From positions 62,001 to 126,000 of the forward strand of contig NZ_LJHY01000001.1 in the NCBI RefSeq assembly GCF_001295795.1: a stretch of DNA of 64,000 bases. The letters run 5' to 3'. The translations under genes and the position numbers were made by a program. Positions 1 to 8,693 of this stretch are shown here, piece by piece. Positions within the stretch are counted from its first letter, which is position 1. Each line of letters begins with the position of its first letter. The notes below the pieces were generated by a model that searched no databases, had not been told where the DNA came from, and worked only from the letters and a program-made list of their open reading frames with translations. This DNA is from Novosphingobium sp. AAP83 (GTDB taxonomy: Bacteria; Pseudomonadota; Alphaproteobacteria; Sphingomonadales; Sphingomonadaceae).

Positions 1-1
1 G

Positions 2-1192
2 GGCCAGCCGATCAGCCGGGCGCTGGTGTGGCAGGACCGCCGCACCGAGGAACGCTGCCGCGCCTTGCGGCAGGCCGGGCACGAGGCGGCGGTGCAGGAA
101 GCCACCGGCTTGCTGCTCGATCCCTATTTCTCGGCCAGCAAGATGGAATGGCTGTTGCGCAATGTGCCCGATGCGGCGGCGCTGGGGGATAGGCTGGCGT
201 TTGGTACGGTGGAAAGCTGGCTGGTGTGGAACCTGACTGGCGGCTTGCATATCACCGACGTGACCAATGCCAGCAGAACGATGCTTATGGCCTTAACCGG
301 GACGACATGGGACGCAGGGCTGTGCGCTATGTTCGGCGTGCCGCAATCCGCTTTGCCGGAAATTGTGCCCAATGGCGGGCGATTTGGCGAGACCGTGCCG
401 GAACTGTTTGGCAGCGCGATCCCGATTACCGGGCTTGCGGGCGATCAGCAGGCCGCCACCATCGGGCAGGGCTGCTTTGCCAAAGGCGAGGCCAAGGCGA
501 CGCTGGGCACGGGCGCGTTTATCCTTTCCAACATGGGGCAGCAGCCGCCGCGATCTACGCACCGTCTGCTGGGCACCGTGCTGTGCGAAGTGAATGGCGA
601 GCGTAGTTTTGCGCTGGAAGGATCGGTCTTCGTCGCCGGAAGCCTTGTGAAATGGCTGCGCGACAGCATCGGATTGCTGGACAGTGCAGGCGATAGCGAG
701 GCACTGGCGCGATCGGTGGAAGACAGCGCGGGTGTGGTGGTGGTGCCGGCCCTGTCTGGCCTTGGCGCACCTTATTGGCTGGCCGATGCGCGGGGCAGCA
801 TTACCGGACTGTCGTTTGCCGCAACACGCGCGCATATTGTGCGGGCGGCGCTGGAATCGATCGGCCACGTTTTCCATGACCTCGGCGCGGCGTTTGCGGC
901 GGATGGGGCGGGCTGGTCATTGCTGCGGCTTGATGGCGGGATGAGCGCAAACAACTGGCTGGCGCAAGACATCGCCAATATGCTGGACATCCGGTGCGAA
1001 CGGCCCGCGGATGTGGAGACGACAGCACGCGGTGCTGCGATCCTTGCCGCTATCGGCCTCGGCCATTTTCAGGATCTGGCCCAGGCGCGCGGGATGATCG
1101 CCCCGCGCGATGTGTTCGAGCCGGATATGTTGGCACCAGCGCGCGAGGGCAGGCTGGACCGCTGGCGCAGCGCCGTGGGGCGGCATTTATAG
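2..1192 (+). CDS. glpK: Glycerol kinase, 5' end outside the window
   Basis: Catalyses ATP-dependent phosphorylation of glycerol to sn-glycerol 3-phosphate in the cytoplasm (FGGY carbohydrate kinase family). The reading frame is already open at base 2 and starts with the substrate-loop text ending in VWQDRRT, so the N-terminal domain (roughly the first 90 to 100 residues of a ~500-residue enzyme) lies to the left of the window. Visible family hallmarks are the GLAGDQQAA stretch, TLGTGAF and the C-terminal LDGGMSANNWLAQ motif of the ATP-binding domain. The gene ends at a TAG and faces rfbC tail to tail across 36 bases. The GTG at base 26 is internal, not the start. The family call is firm. Confidence 0.93.
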   Translation, partial: GQPISRALVWQDRRTEERCRALRQAGHEAAVQEATGLLLDPYFSASKMEWLLRNVPDAAALGDRLAFGTVESWLVWNLTGGLHITDVTNASRTMLMALTGTTWDAGLCAMFGVPQSALPEIVPNGGRFGETVPELFGSAIPITGLAGDQQAATIGQGCFAKGEAKATLGTGAFILSNMGQQPPRSTHRLLGTVLCEVNGERSFALEGSVFVAGSLVKWLRDSIGLLDSAGDSEALARSVEDSAGVVVVPALSGLGAPYWLADARGSITGLSFAATRAHIVRAALESIGHVFHDLGAAFAADGAGWSLLRLDGGMSANNWLAQDIANMLDIRCERPADVETTARGAAILAAIGLGHFQDLAQARGMIAPRDVFEPDMLAPAREGRLDRWRSAVGRHL

Positions 1193-1228
1193 TGCCGCCG
1201 CAGCAGCAGCGGCGGTGATTGGCGCGCC

Positions 1229-1774
1229 TTATGCGAATGCTTGCACTTGCGCCAGTGGCACGCCAACCGCGTCCTTGGCCGAAAGTTTAGGCTCAATCCC
1301 GTCCAGCGGCCAATCGATGCCTACCTCGGGATCGTCCCAAGCCAGGCTGCATTCATTCTGCGGCAAATAGGCAGACGTGCATTTGTAGAGAAAGTCGGTG
1401 TTTTCTTCCAGCGTCAGGAAGCCGTGGGCAAAGCCTTCGGGCACCCAGAACATGCGCTTGTTCTCTGCCGAAAGCAGCACACCCGTCCATTTGCCGAATG
1501 TTGGCGAAGACCGCCGCAAATCGACCACGGCATCAAACACCGCGCCCGATACGACGCGCACCAGCTTGCCCTGCGGTGCGGGGTTCTGGAAGTGCATGCC
1601 GCGCAGCACGCCTTTTTGCGAGCGGCTGTGATTGTCCTGAACGAAGGTCAGGTCTAGCCCTGCTTGCGCAAAAGCGGCTGCGTTCCAGCTTTCCATAAAG
1701 AAGCCACGTTCATCCCCAAACACTTTGGGCTCGATGATAAGCGGTCCGGCAATGTCGCATGCGGTAATGATCAT
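1229..1774 (-). CDS. rfbC: dTDP-4-dehydrorhamnose 3,5-epimerase
   Basis: Third enzyme of dTDP-L-rhamnose synthesis; it epimerises C3 and C5 of dTDP-4-keto-6-deoxyglucose. The 181-residue length and motifs fit RmlC: an N-terminal [16 protein letters not shown] stretch, the catalytic-region [22 protein letters not shown] segment, and [15 protein letters not shown] followed by YKC. Its ATG overlaps the rfbA stop (ATGA at 1771-1774), so the two genes are probably translated from one message. The other two pathway genes, rfbB and rfbD, sit about 60 kb away at the right edge. The function is established for the family; linkage to the distant polysaccharide locus is inference. Confidence 0.95.
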   Translation of the reverse strand: MIITACDIAGPLIIEPKVFGDERGFFMESWNAAAFAQAGLDLTFVQDNHSRSQKGVLRGMHFQNPAPQGKLVRVVSGAVFDAVVDLRRSSPTFGKWTGVLLSAENKRMFWVPEGFAHGFLTLEENTDFLYKCTSAYLPQNECSLAWDDPEVGIDWPLDGIEPKLSAKDAVGVPLAQVQAFA

Positions 1775-2676
1775 CTCGCGCCCCGATCATTCAACAATTG
1801 CAACAGATATTCGCCATAACCCGATTTGCGCAATGGCTGTGCGATGGCTTCAAGCTCACTATCGGTGATGAAGCCTTGCCGCCACGCGATTTCTTCCGGG
1901 CAGCAAATCTTCAATCCCTGCCGCTCTTCGGTGATGCGCACATAAGTGGCGGCATCCAGCAAGGAACCATGCGTTCCGGTATCCAGCCAGGCAAAACCGC
2001 GTCCCATGATCTCGACCGACAGCGCGCCCTCATCCATGTAGAGCCGGTTCAAGTCGGTGATCTCAAGTTCCCCGCGCGGCGAAGGCTGCAAATCCCGCGC
2101 CCGGTCAACCACGGTGTTGTCGTAGAAATAAAGCCCCGTCACCGCATAGTTCGACTTGGGGGTGAGCGGCTTTTCCTCAATCGTTTCGGCACGGCCATCG
2201 CTGGTGAACGAAACAACGCCATAAGCTTCGGGATTGTTAACCCGGTATGCAAAGACGCTGGCGCCGCTGCTCTGCCTACTTGCACTTTGCAACAATTGCG
2301 GCAGCCCATGACCATAGAAAATGTTATCGCCAAGCACGAGCGCGCTTGGATCGCCGCCAATGAAGTCGGCGCCAATGTGGAAGGCTTGCGCAAGGCCATC
2401 AGGGGTCGGTTGAACCGCGTAAGATAGCGCCACACCAAATGCAGATCCATCTCCCAAGACACGCTGGAACTGCGCAGCATCCTCTGGCGTGGTAATGATC
2501 AGTATGTCGCGAATACCCGCGAGCATGAGCGTGCTCAGCGGGTAATAAATCATCGGTTTGTCGAATACGGGCATCAACTGCTTTGAAACACCGCGCGTCA
2601 GTGGGTAGAGTCTTGTTCCTGATCCGCCTGCCAGAATGATTCCTTTGCGGGCAGGCTTATTTGCTGTATTTTCCAC
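1771..2676 (-). CDS. rfbA: Glucose-1-phosphate thymidylyltransferase
   Basis: First enzyme of dTDP-rhamnose synthesis; it joins glucose 1-phosphate and dTTP to give dTDP-glucose. The 301-residue protein has the nucleotidyltransferase signature [11 protein letters not shown] at residues 17-27, then [28 protein letters not shown], and the late [11 protein letters not shown] motif. The start is a GTG at 2676; an upstream Shine-Dalgarno is weak, and the Met/Val-Glu-Asn leader of about ten residues before the core is short, so the start is plausible but not proven. It is the first gene of an rfbAC pair reading away from a 600-base non-coding region. Confidence 0.95.
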   Translation of the reverse strand: MENTANKPARKGIILAGGSGTRLYPLTRGVSKQLMPVFDKPMIYYPLSTLMLAGIRDILIITTPEDAAQFQRVLGDGSAFGVALSYAVQPTPDGLAQAFHIGADFIGGDPSALVLGDNIFYGHGLPQLLQSASRQSSGASVFAYRVNNPEAYGVVSFTSDGRAETIEEKPLTPKSNYAVTGLYFYDNTVVDRARDLQPSPRGELEITDLNRLYMDEGALSVEIMGRGFAWLDTGTHGSLLDAATYVRITEERQGLKICCPEEIAWRQGFITDSELEAIAQPLRKSGYGEYLLQLLNDRGAR

Positions 2677-3288
2677 GTACTATCCCACTTCCGAATTATG
2701 TGAGCCCTCTGTAGCTGAAACACTTCCCCCAGAAAGTGTAGATCCGGTTCCAGATCCAACAGGGCTAGCACCAATCGCTCCAAACATGGCGCAACCCGAA
2801 TATCCGCATGGTATTGGAACAGTATCTCCAAAACGGACGCTGCATCGCAGCATTGTAGCAATGGGTCAAGCCTGACTCCGCATCGGCAAGTGATGGCGCT
2901 GATGGTCCAAAGTGGCACATGCTTGCCAAAATTCGCAGGCTGCTGAAAGACTGCGAGGAGAGAATGACGCATTGCAGCATTGTGCCGATTGTCACAGATG
3001 TTGCCTTGCGAGTGCAGACGCGAGATGCTTCCGATATCGATAGATCCCAGGAAAGCCGTAAAAAATTCAACTAGAATCAGCATCTCAGAGGCATTAAACA
3101 AACGTAAAATCTCGATAATCGAGCTACTTAAGGGTTGACATGTCCATTGGCTGCGATGGGATTTTTCCCTTAAATTGCTAAAAGTAAGGGTTAACACCTA
3201 GTTTTTGTTGCGAATCATTTTGCATCGCAGTATGAACTTTAGTCGAGAGGGCGGTAGACGGAAGCGGTACTGCTTTAGGAGAATTTAA
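2677..3288. other. Long intergenic region with repeated motifs between rfbA and a small secreted protein gene
   Basis: No convincing gene was found. The long minus-strand frame here has no recognisable domains, overlaps rfbA out of frame and has unusual composition. The region is AT-richer than its surroundings. A TGCATCGCAGCATTG-like word recurs at 2841-2855, 2969-2983 and 3221-3234. AAGGGTTGACA (from 3130) and AAGGGTTAACA (from 3186) form an imperfect direct repeat about 56 bases apart, just upstream of the next gene. TTGACA at 3135-3140 could be a -35 element, but no good -10 follows at 17 bases. It probably holds divergent promoters for rfbA and the 3289 gene. Confidence 0.5.
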
Positions 3289-3540
3289 ATGAGTTTCTCA
3301 AAGATTGCCTCGGCGCTTGCTGCGTCTGCACTGCTGGTTACGCCGATTGCAGCGCAAGCCGGAACCCGCGCGAGCGGATCTTCGATCTATCCTGCCGCAG
3401 TCTATTCGGCCAACCGCGCATCTGCTAAGGTTGCTGCCGACAACTCGCTGGCACCGCTGCTTTTGCTCGCTGTAATCGTTGGCTCGGTTGCAGCAACTGC
3501 GGTTGTTGTCAACGAAATCGCAAAAACACCCGGCGATTGA
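3289..3540 (+). CDS. Small exported/membrane protein, unknown function
   Basis: An 83-residue protein of unknown function. Residues 1-24 look like a Sec signal peptide (SFSKIASALAASALLVTPIAAQA with an AQA cleavage site). After a short polar stretch rich in Ser and Ala there is one hydrophobic helix (LAPLLLLAVIVGSVAATAVVV, near residues 55-75) and a short charged tail. The ATG is preceded by AGGAGA at good spacing, and a strong intrinsic terminator follows about 30 bases after the stop, so this is a self-contained monocistronic unit. It sits between rfbA and an O-antigen ligase-like gene, which hints at a link to surface polysaccharide, but no function can be assigned. Confidence 0.75.
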   Translation: MSFSKIASALAASALLVTPIAAQAGTRASGSSIYPAAVYSANRASAKVAADNSLAPLLLLAVIVGSVAATAVVVNEIAKTPGD

Positions 3541-3569
3541 TCGTTTAAGCTCCTTTTGAGCTGGCAAAG

Positions 3570-3599
3570 CCCGGTCACTTTTGTAGTGGCCGGGTTTTT
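3570..3599 (+). terminator. Rho-independent terminator of the small exported protein gene
   Basis: A 10-bp stem, CCCGGTCACT (3570-3579) pairing with AGTGGCCGGG (3585-3594) with one G-T wobble, has a five-base loop and is followed at once by TTTTT (3595-3599). It lies 30 bases after the stop codon of the 3289-3540 gene. Confidence 0.9.
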
Positions 3600-3699
3600 G
3601 GCGTTTTGGGCAATGGGCTGTTTCTATTGCTGATTGTGCCAATAAACGTGAATCACGCGCTGGCTTCGTTCAAACGTATCTTGTGATAGAGCCAAATAA

Positions 3700-5049
3700 A
3701 TGTCATCACGAGGCATGCTCAAAACGCCCCTTGGACAGATATCTATATTGTTGATATTGGCCGGTTTGTTCGGTGGCGGCGGGGCTGGCTATGGCTTGTC
3801 CAACCTCGTGGTGCAACTTGCCGCACTGGCAATACTCGCGATGTCCTATGAAGCTGTGCGCAGCTTCTTTGCCTCGGCACCGCGCGCGATGATTGCGCTG
3901 GTGCTTGCGGCATTGGCACTGCCGCTGATCCAACTCGTCCCGCTCCCGGCCGCGATCTGGTCCGGACTCCCGGGCAGGCAACTGGTTGCCGAAGCTTACG
4001 GCTTTGCAGGTGGCCACACCTGGTCAGCGCTCACCGTCAGCCAGGCTCGGACATTTGTTGCTTTTATCGGTTTGATAGCGCCGTTCACGGTCATCGCGCT
4101 TGGCTGGTCGCTGGATTGCGAAAAGCGCCAGCGCATCATGGCTGTCCTGATCGGCTTGGGAATGCTTAACCTCGTGCCCGGCATTGCCGAAGCGCTGGGC
4201 ACGGATGGGCTAAGCCTGTTGTATCCTGCCAGCGCAAAGCCCGGGATCATGTTCGGCCTGTTTGCGAACCGCAATTCGACGGGCCTTTTCCTCGATTGCT
4301 GCTTGCTGCTGCTCGTTGCCTTGCCTGTAGCCAAGCGCACTGCGCTTGGTACGCTGGGCAAACTTTTGGTTGCCATCCTGCTAACCTTGGGTGTTTTTCT
4401 GACCCAATCCAGAAGCAGCATCGCTTTGCTGATTTTGCCTGCCAGTCTTGCCGCTGCAAAAGCTATAACCGGATACGCCAAGACATCGACGTTCACCTTC
4501 GCAACCATATCGCGCGCTTTTGTTGCCGCGGGCCTTGCCTCCGTTGTCCTCATCGGCCTGATCCCGATGCTGGGTGAAACACGTCTTGGCACCATTGCTG
4601 ACCGTTTCGAACAAGGGGACGGGCAACGCTCTTTGATTTGGGAAGATGCCCGGTTTGCAGCGCAGCGTTACTGGCCTGTCGGTTCAGGTATGGGCACCTT
4701 TGACGAAGTCTTTCAGGTCGACGAATCTTTGGAGTACATCTCCCCCCGGCGGGCGGGGCGGGCGCACAATGATTATATCGAACTCGCCATTGAAGCAGGC
4801 GGTTTCGGTCTTGCCGTGGTGCTGGGCTGGGTGGCGTGGATCGTTTTTGCCGCATGGCGCGCCGTTTTGACGCCGCAACGCTGGACCGCTCTGGCGGGTG
4901 CCGGGATACTTGTGGCCATGGCGCTGCAATCAACGCTCGATTTTCCATTGCGAAACCAAACGATGCTATGCCTTGCCGCATTTGCGCTTCTGCTGATTGC
5001 GCCCCCGCGCAAACTTGAACCCGTCAGTAACGGGGAGCCAACGTCATGA
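3700..5049 (+). CDS. O-antigen ligase/polymerase-like membrane protein
   Basis: A 449-residue polytopic inner-membrane protein with about ten to twelve hydrophobic segments. In its second half a large periplasmic loop has the pattern typical of the Wzy_C/O-antigen ligase family: QSRSSIALL, a region with LIWEDARFAAQRYWPVGSG, and RRAGRAHNDYIELAIEAGG, whose HND box is a hallmark of this family. It probably ligates or polymerises undecaprenyl-linked glycans at the periplasmic face. The stop overlaps the start of the next gene (ATGA at 5046-5049), so the pair is co-translated. Ligase versus Wzy polymerase cannot be decided from sequence. A second family member lies at 51533-52885. Confidence 0.82.
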   Translation: MSSRGMLKTPLGQISILLILAGLFGGGGAGYGLSNLVVQLAALAILAMSYEAVRSFFASAPRAMIALVLAALALPLIQLVPLPAAIWSGLPGRQLVAEAYGFAGGHTWSALTVSQARTFVAFIGLIAPFTVIALGWSLDCEKRQRIMAVLIGLGMLNLVPGIAEALGTDGLSLLYPASAKPGIMFGLFANRNSTGLFLDCCLLLLVALPVAKRTALGTLGKLLVAILLTLGVFLTQSRSSIALLILPASLAAAKAITGYAKTSTFTFATISRAFVAAGLASVVLIGLIPMLGETRLGTIADRFEQGDGQRSLIWEDARFAAQRYWPVGSGMGTFDEVFQVDESLEYISPRRAGRAHNDYIELAIEAGGFGLAVVLGWVAWIVFAAWRAVLTPQRWTALAGAGILVAMALQSTLDFPLRNQTMLCLAAFALLLIAPPRKLEPVSNGEPTS

Positions 5050-5765
5050 TCCGTTATGCATGGATTGGCCTTCTGGTGGCACTCGCGTTTCTCGCTGCAG
5101 GCGCGCAATTGGATCGCCAAGCGCGGCGTACCCCGATGTTGGCGCCGGTTGTCCCGCAAATGTTCAGGAGCTTTTCGCAAGCGCGGCTGGTGCTGTCCAC
5201 TGTCCGCTCGGCCGATCCGGCCGAGGCGTTAAAGGCAGCGCAGCTTCTGGTCCAACGTCGCCCCATACCTGCCGAGCACTTGTCGTTGCTGGCCATCGCA
5301 ACGGTACGCAATGGTGACAACGAGAAGGCGTTTTTGCTGCTGCAAAAGGCTGCCCAGCGCGGCTGGCGCGATTCGGTTGCCCAGCAAACGATGCTGGAAA
5401 TCGCCACCAAAGCGGGTGACTTGCCCGAAGCAACAAGGAGGCTTGCGGCACTCTGGGGAATGGGTGAAAGCCAGATGCCACTTGCTGCTGCTACGGCCAA
5501 GCTAATGGCCAGCGCGGATGGCCGCAAGGCTATGGCGGCCACAATGGCCAATAACGGCCGTTGGATGGATGCCTTCCTTGCCCAAAGCGGAGCTGTGCAG
5601 CCGGAGCACTTGGCTGAAACTTTGGCATTGGCGGCCAGGCAAGGTGCGCGGTTTGAATGTTCGACCTTGCAGCGGATCGAAAGTGTTTACACGCGGCGCA
5701 AGCTCGATGCCGAAGCCGGATTGATAGCTGAAGCGCGCAAAAACTGCGTGCGCGGGGTCAGTTAA
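5046..5765 (+). CDS. Membrane-anchored TPR-like protein, partner of the O-antigen ligase-like protein
   Basis: A 239-residue protein with one N-terminal hydrophobic segment (residues 4-20, WIGLLVALAFLAAGAQL), probably a signal anchor, followed by helical, Ala/Leu-rich repeats of tetratricopeptide type (for example a PAEHLSLLAIATVRNGD helix pair and AFLLLQKAAQRGWRD). It is translationally coupled to the upstream ligase-like gene. TPR partners are common beside O-antigen ligase/polymerase genes in sphingomonads, so an accessory role in glycan assembly is likely. The family name is uncertain. Its TAA overlaps the lptA stop on the other strand. Confidence 0.65.
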   Translation: MIRYAWIGLLVALAFLAAGAQLDRQARRTPMLAPVVPQMFRSFSQARLVLSTVRSADPAEALKAAQLLVQRRPIPAEHLSLLAIATVRNGDNEKAFLLLQKAAQRGWRDSVAQQTMLEIATKAGDLPEATRRLAALWGMGESQMPLAAATAKLMASADGRKAMAATMANNGRWMDAFLAQSGAVQPEHLAETLALAARQGARFECSTLQRIESVYTRRKLDAEAGLIAEARKNCVRGVS

Positions 5766-6313
5766 TCGCGTTCGCGCACTTTGAATGTGCCTGAAACCCG
5801 GCTGCTGCCTGCCCCATTGGCAGCGCCTGAACGTCCGTCCACGCTCGACAGTCCTGAATCAAGGTCAATCACCAGCCGTCCGCCATTCAGGGTATCACCA
5901 CCACGGCGGAGTGCGACGTTGCCCGTCATCGTGATGATATTGCGGCCAAAATCATAAACCGCCACATCGCCACGCGCGCTTTCGCTGCCGCGCGTGACTT
6001 GCACCCCGCCAGTGGCATCAATCCGGTCAATCTGGATGCCGCCAGCGTCTGAATAGGCCACAGTTGTGCGGGCAGCCTGCAGGCGCAAGTCGGTTTGCGA
6101 AATGTCTACGTTGCCTGATAGGACCACGCGCTTGGCCTTGTCTTGCACCTCGATCCGGTCCGCCAGATAGTTGACCGGGGCATCGCTGTTGTGGCTGGCG
6201 ATCCCTTGCGCTGACAGATGCTGTGCGCCCGCGACCAGCGCGGCCGATCCGGCAAAGCCCAACGCAGCCATGCGCAAGGGGCGGGCAGCGCGGATGATTT
6301 CAAATCTGGTCAT
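5762..6313 (-). CDS. lptA: LptA/OstA-family lipopolysaccharide transport periplasmic protein
   Basis: A periplasmic bridge protein carrying LPS from the inner to the outer membrane. The 183-residue product has an N-terminal signal-like hydrophobic stretch (PLRMAALGFAGSAALVAGAQ) and then an OstA-type beta-jellyroll: NYLADRIEVQDKAKRVVLSGNVDI, AARTTVAYSDAGG and VYDFGRNIITMTGNVALRRG are the repeating 'unmask and revalue' strands of the family. The ATG overlaps the stop of lptC (ATGA at 6310-6313). The order rnd-lptC-lptA reads as one operon on the minus strand; lptB would be expected next, but the opposite-strand gene at 5765 interrupts that order here. Confidence 0.88.
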   Translation of the reverse strand: MTRFEIIRAARPLRMAALGFAGSAALVAGAQHLSAQGIASHNSDAPVNYLADRIEVQDKAKRVVLSGNVDISQTDLRLQAARTTVAYSDAGGIQIDRIDATGGVQVTRGSESARGDVAVYDFGRNIITMTGNVALRRGGDTLNGGRLVIDLDSGLSSVDGRSGAANGAGSSRVSGTFKVRERD

Positions 6314-6954
6314 GGCATTTTCATCCTGTCCGGCACCATATGGAGGCGGGCGTTTCCTTGCAGCGTTACCGAGCGTTCCGACAAGTTGGCGCTTATCGTG
6401 TCGGCAGAAAATGTGCCAGCGGGAATGCGGCCTTCCACCGGACCACGGCTTTTCAGAAGCTTGGAACCCAGATCAATGTCGACGTTGGTTGCGGTCATCC
6501 GGTAACCATCGGCGGTCTGGAAATTGATCGGCCCCACAATGTCGACAATTTCCTTGCCGAAATCATAGGAGCCTTTGCCCGCCGTGAGCAGCGCCGGACC
6601 ATCATCGAGCAAAATCCGCGCGGTGAGCTGATCGAGTTCGATAGTTGGCACCGCTTGCGTGTGCTGTACTGCAGAGCCTGCGCTTATCGAAAAGCTGCGC
6701 CCGTCATCGTCCTGCCCGCGATACATCGCGCTCGACACTTGCACGCGATCATTGAGCACGGCCACCTTGCGGCGATCAAGCAGAAAGCTGATTTCCCCGC
6801 GCGGCGATAAGGGTGAAATGATCATGATCGCGACCATCGCGCCGACGGCCGCTGGCAATGCCCGCGCTAGAAAATGGACAAGGCGATCATGAAAGCTGCC
6901 GGGGGCAGCAAAGCCCCGGCGCTTGGTACGCATGATGTCGGCTTGCACGGTCAT
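6310..6954 (-). CDS. lptC: LPS export system protein LptC
   Basis: A 214-residue bitopic inner-membrane protein that hands LPS from LptBFG to LptA. One transmembrane helix (residues about 31-48, ALPAAVGAMVAIMIISPL) is followed by a periplasmic LptC jellyroll with YRGQDDDGRSFSISAGSA, GSYDFGKEIVDIVGPINF and TATNVDIDLGSKLLKSRGPVEG, a pattern typical of alphaproteobacterial LptC (DUF1239). It overlaps lptA by four bases. The start could be the ATG at 6954 or a later Met (residue 8); either leaves the membrane helix intact. Confidence 0.88.
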   Translation of the reverse strand: MTVQADIMRTKRRGFAAPGSFHDRLVHFLARALPAAVGAMVAIMIISPLSPRGEISFLLDRRKVAVLNDRVQVSSAMYRGQDDDGRSFSISAGSAVQHTQAVPTIELDQLTARILLDDGPALLTAGKGSYDFGKEIVDIVGPINFQTADGYRMTATNVDIDLGSKLLKSRGPVEGRIPAGTFSADTISANLSERSVTLQGNARLHMVPDRMKMP

Positions 6955-6978
6955 CGTGGCAGCCTTATCCTTTGCACA

Positions 6979-7596
6979 TTACTCGTGGCTGAAGATGTCA
7001 CGCTCTGCCCAGCCGGCCAGATCGAGACGCGCGCGCATCGGCAGGAAATCGAAGCAGGCCTGCGCAATGGCGGTGCGGCCTTCGCGTTCCAGCCGCTCGA
7101 CCAGAATTTTGTGCATAGCATGGAGATGGCGCACATCGGATGCGGCATATTCCTGCTGCGCATCGCTCAAAGTGGGCGCTCCCCAGTCGCTGGATTGCTG
7201 CTGTTTGGAGATTTCCTTGCCAAGCAATTCGCGCACAAGGTCTTTCAAGCCGTGGCGATCGGTATAAGTGCGGACCAGCTTTGAGGCGATCTTGGTGCAG
7301 AATACCGGCGCTGCGACAACGCCAAGATAATGTTCGACCGCTGCAAGATCGAACCGGGCGAAGTGATAAAGCTTCAGCCGGGCGGGATCGGCCAGAACGG
7401 CTTTCAGGTTGGGTGCGGCGAAATCGCTGCCGGGTGCAAAGCGGACGAGGTGTTCATCGCCCAAGCCGTCTGAAATCTGCACGAGACACAGTCTGTCGCG
7501 GGGCGTGATCAGCCCCATTGTTTCAGTATCGACGGCAACCGGCCCGGGCGCGAGAGCGCCGTCGGGAAGGTCATTTTCATGCAAGTATACGGCCAT
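6979..7596 (-). CDS. rnd: RNase D-type 3'-5' exonuclease
   Basis: A 205-residue DEDD exonuclease. The conserved acidic motifs are visible: VAVDTETMGL (Exo I, residues about 20-29), the HFARFDLAAVEHYLG region (Exo II) and the C-terminal YAASDVRHLHAMH motif (Exo III). There is no HRDC domain, so it is the short single-domain form common in sphingomonads rather than full E. coli-type RNase D. It lies 24 bases upstream of lptC on the same strand and is divergent from cysD. It most likely acts in RNA 3'-end trimming. Confidence 0.88.
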   Translation of the reverse strand: MAVYLHENDLPDGALAPGPVAVDTETMGLITPRDRLCLVQISDGLGDEHLVRFAPGSDFAAPNLKAVLADPARLKLYHFARFDLAAVEHYLGVVAAPVFCTKIASKLVRTYTDRHGLKDLVRELLGKEISKQQQSSDWGAPTLSDAQQEYAASDVRHLHAMHKILVERLEREGRTAIAQACFDFLPMRARLDLAGWAERDIFSHE

Positions 7597-7775
7597 GCAA
7601 TGCGCTTAGGCCTTCACCCGCTGCGCTGCAAGCTTTCAGTCTGACTGGAAGGAGGAAGCTGGAGTTGCCGCCTGCAAAGTTTTGCATTCGCCTCCATGGT
7701 TCCAAATGGGAGCATAAGTCATCATAACAGTGCGCGAATGTCGCATCACGCAATAGCGGAGCGGAATACCGACCC

Positions 7776-8693
7776 ATGACCAGTTCAACACTCACCCACT
7801 TGCAGCGCCTTGAAGCCGAGGCCATCCATATCATGCGCGAGGTTGTGGCCGAGGCCGAAAACCCGGTGATGATGTATTCTGTCGGCAAGGACAGCGCGGT
7901 GATGCTGCATCTGGCGCGCAAGGCGTTTTACCCATCGCCACCGCCCTTTCCGCTGCTCCATGTCGATACGACGTGGAAGTTCAAGGAAATGTACGCGCTG
8001 CGCAACAAGATGGCGACGACAAGCGGCATGGAACTTCTGGTCTATCAAAACCCCGAAGCGACCGAGCGCGGCATCAACCCGTTCGATCACGGCGCGCTGC
8101 ACACCGATATGTGGAAGACCGAGGGCCTGAAGCAAGCACTTGATAAGTATGGCTTTGATGCAGCATTCGGCGGCGCGCGGCGCGATGAGGAAAAGAGCCG
8201 CGCCAAGGAGCGCATCTTTTCCTTCCGCACCGCCAGCCATGGCTGGGACCCCAAGAACCAGCGCCCCGAACTGTGGAACTTGTATAACGCCCGCAAGAAT
8301 AAGGGCGAATCGATCCGCGTGTTCCCGATCAGCAACTGGACCGAGCTCGACATCTGGCAGTACATCCACCTCAACGATGTGCCGATTGTCCCACTCTACT
8401 TTGCGGACGTGCGCCCGACATTCGAGTGGGAAGGCCAGTTGTTCATGGCCGACGATATCGAGCGGCTGGAAAAAGTGCTCGGCTATCGCCCCGAGATAAC
8501 CAACCGCTCGATCCGCTTCCGCACACTGGGCTGCTTCCCGCTGACCGGCGCTGTCGAAAGCACCGCCAAGACGCTGCCGGAAGTTATCCAGGAAACGCTG
8601 CTGACCACCACCAGCGAACGTCAAGGCCGCGTGATTGACAAGGATGCCGGCGGCGCGGGCATGGAAGTGAAGAAGCAGCAGGGGTACTTCTGA
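7776..8693 (+). CDS. cysD: Sulfate adenylyltransferase subunit 2
   Basis: The catalytic subunit of ATP sulfurylase, making adenosine 5'-phosphosulfate (APS) from sulfate and ATP together with CysN. The 305-residue protein shows the PP-loop of the adenine nucleotide alpha-hydrolase fold ([18 protein letters not shown], residues about 31-48), the [19 protein letters not shown] motif and the C-terminal basic region typical of CysD. The stop overlaps the cysN start by one base (TGATG at 8691-8695). The product feeds cysteine synthesis and, via the fused APS kinase next door, PAPS for sulfotransferases. Confidence 0.96.
   Translation: MTSSTLTHLQRLEAEAIHIMREVVAEAENPVMMYSVGKDSAVMLHLARKAFYPSPPPFPLLHVDTTWKFKEMYALRNKMATTSGMELLVYQNPEATERGINPFDHGALHTDMWKTEGLKQALDKYGFDAAFGGARRDEEKSRAKERIFSFRTASHGWDPKNQRPELWNLYNARKNKGESIRVFPISNWTELDIWQYIHLNDVPIVPLYFADVRPTFEWEGQLFMADDIERLEKVLGYRPEITNRSIRFRTLGCFPLTGAVESTAKTLPEVIQETLLTTTSERQGRVIDKDAGGAGMEVKKQQGYF

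Noticed and set aside
1195..1215. CCGCCG/CGGCGG hairpin between glpK and rfbC as a terminator
   Set aside because: It is mostly a GCA/GCG triplet repeat with no T-tract on either strand; the evidence is too weak.
2598..3197. A 199-codon minus-strand frame between rfbA and the small exported protein gene
   Set aside because: It overlaps the rfbA coding region in another frame, has no recognisable domain, odd codon use and no ribosome-binding site. It is more likely intergenic sequence.
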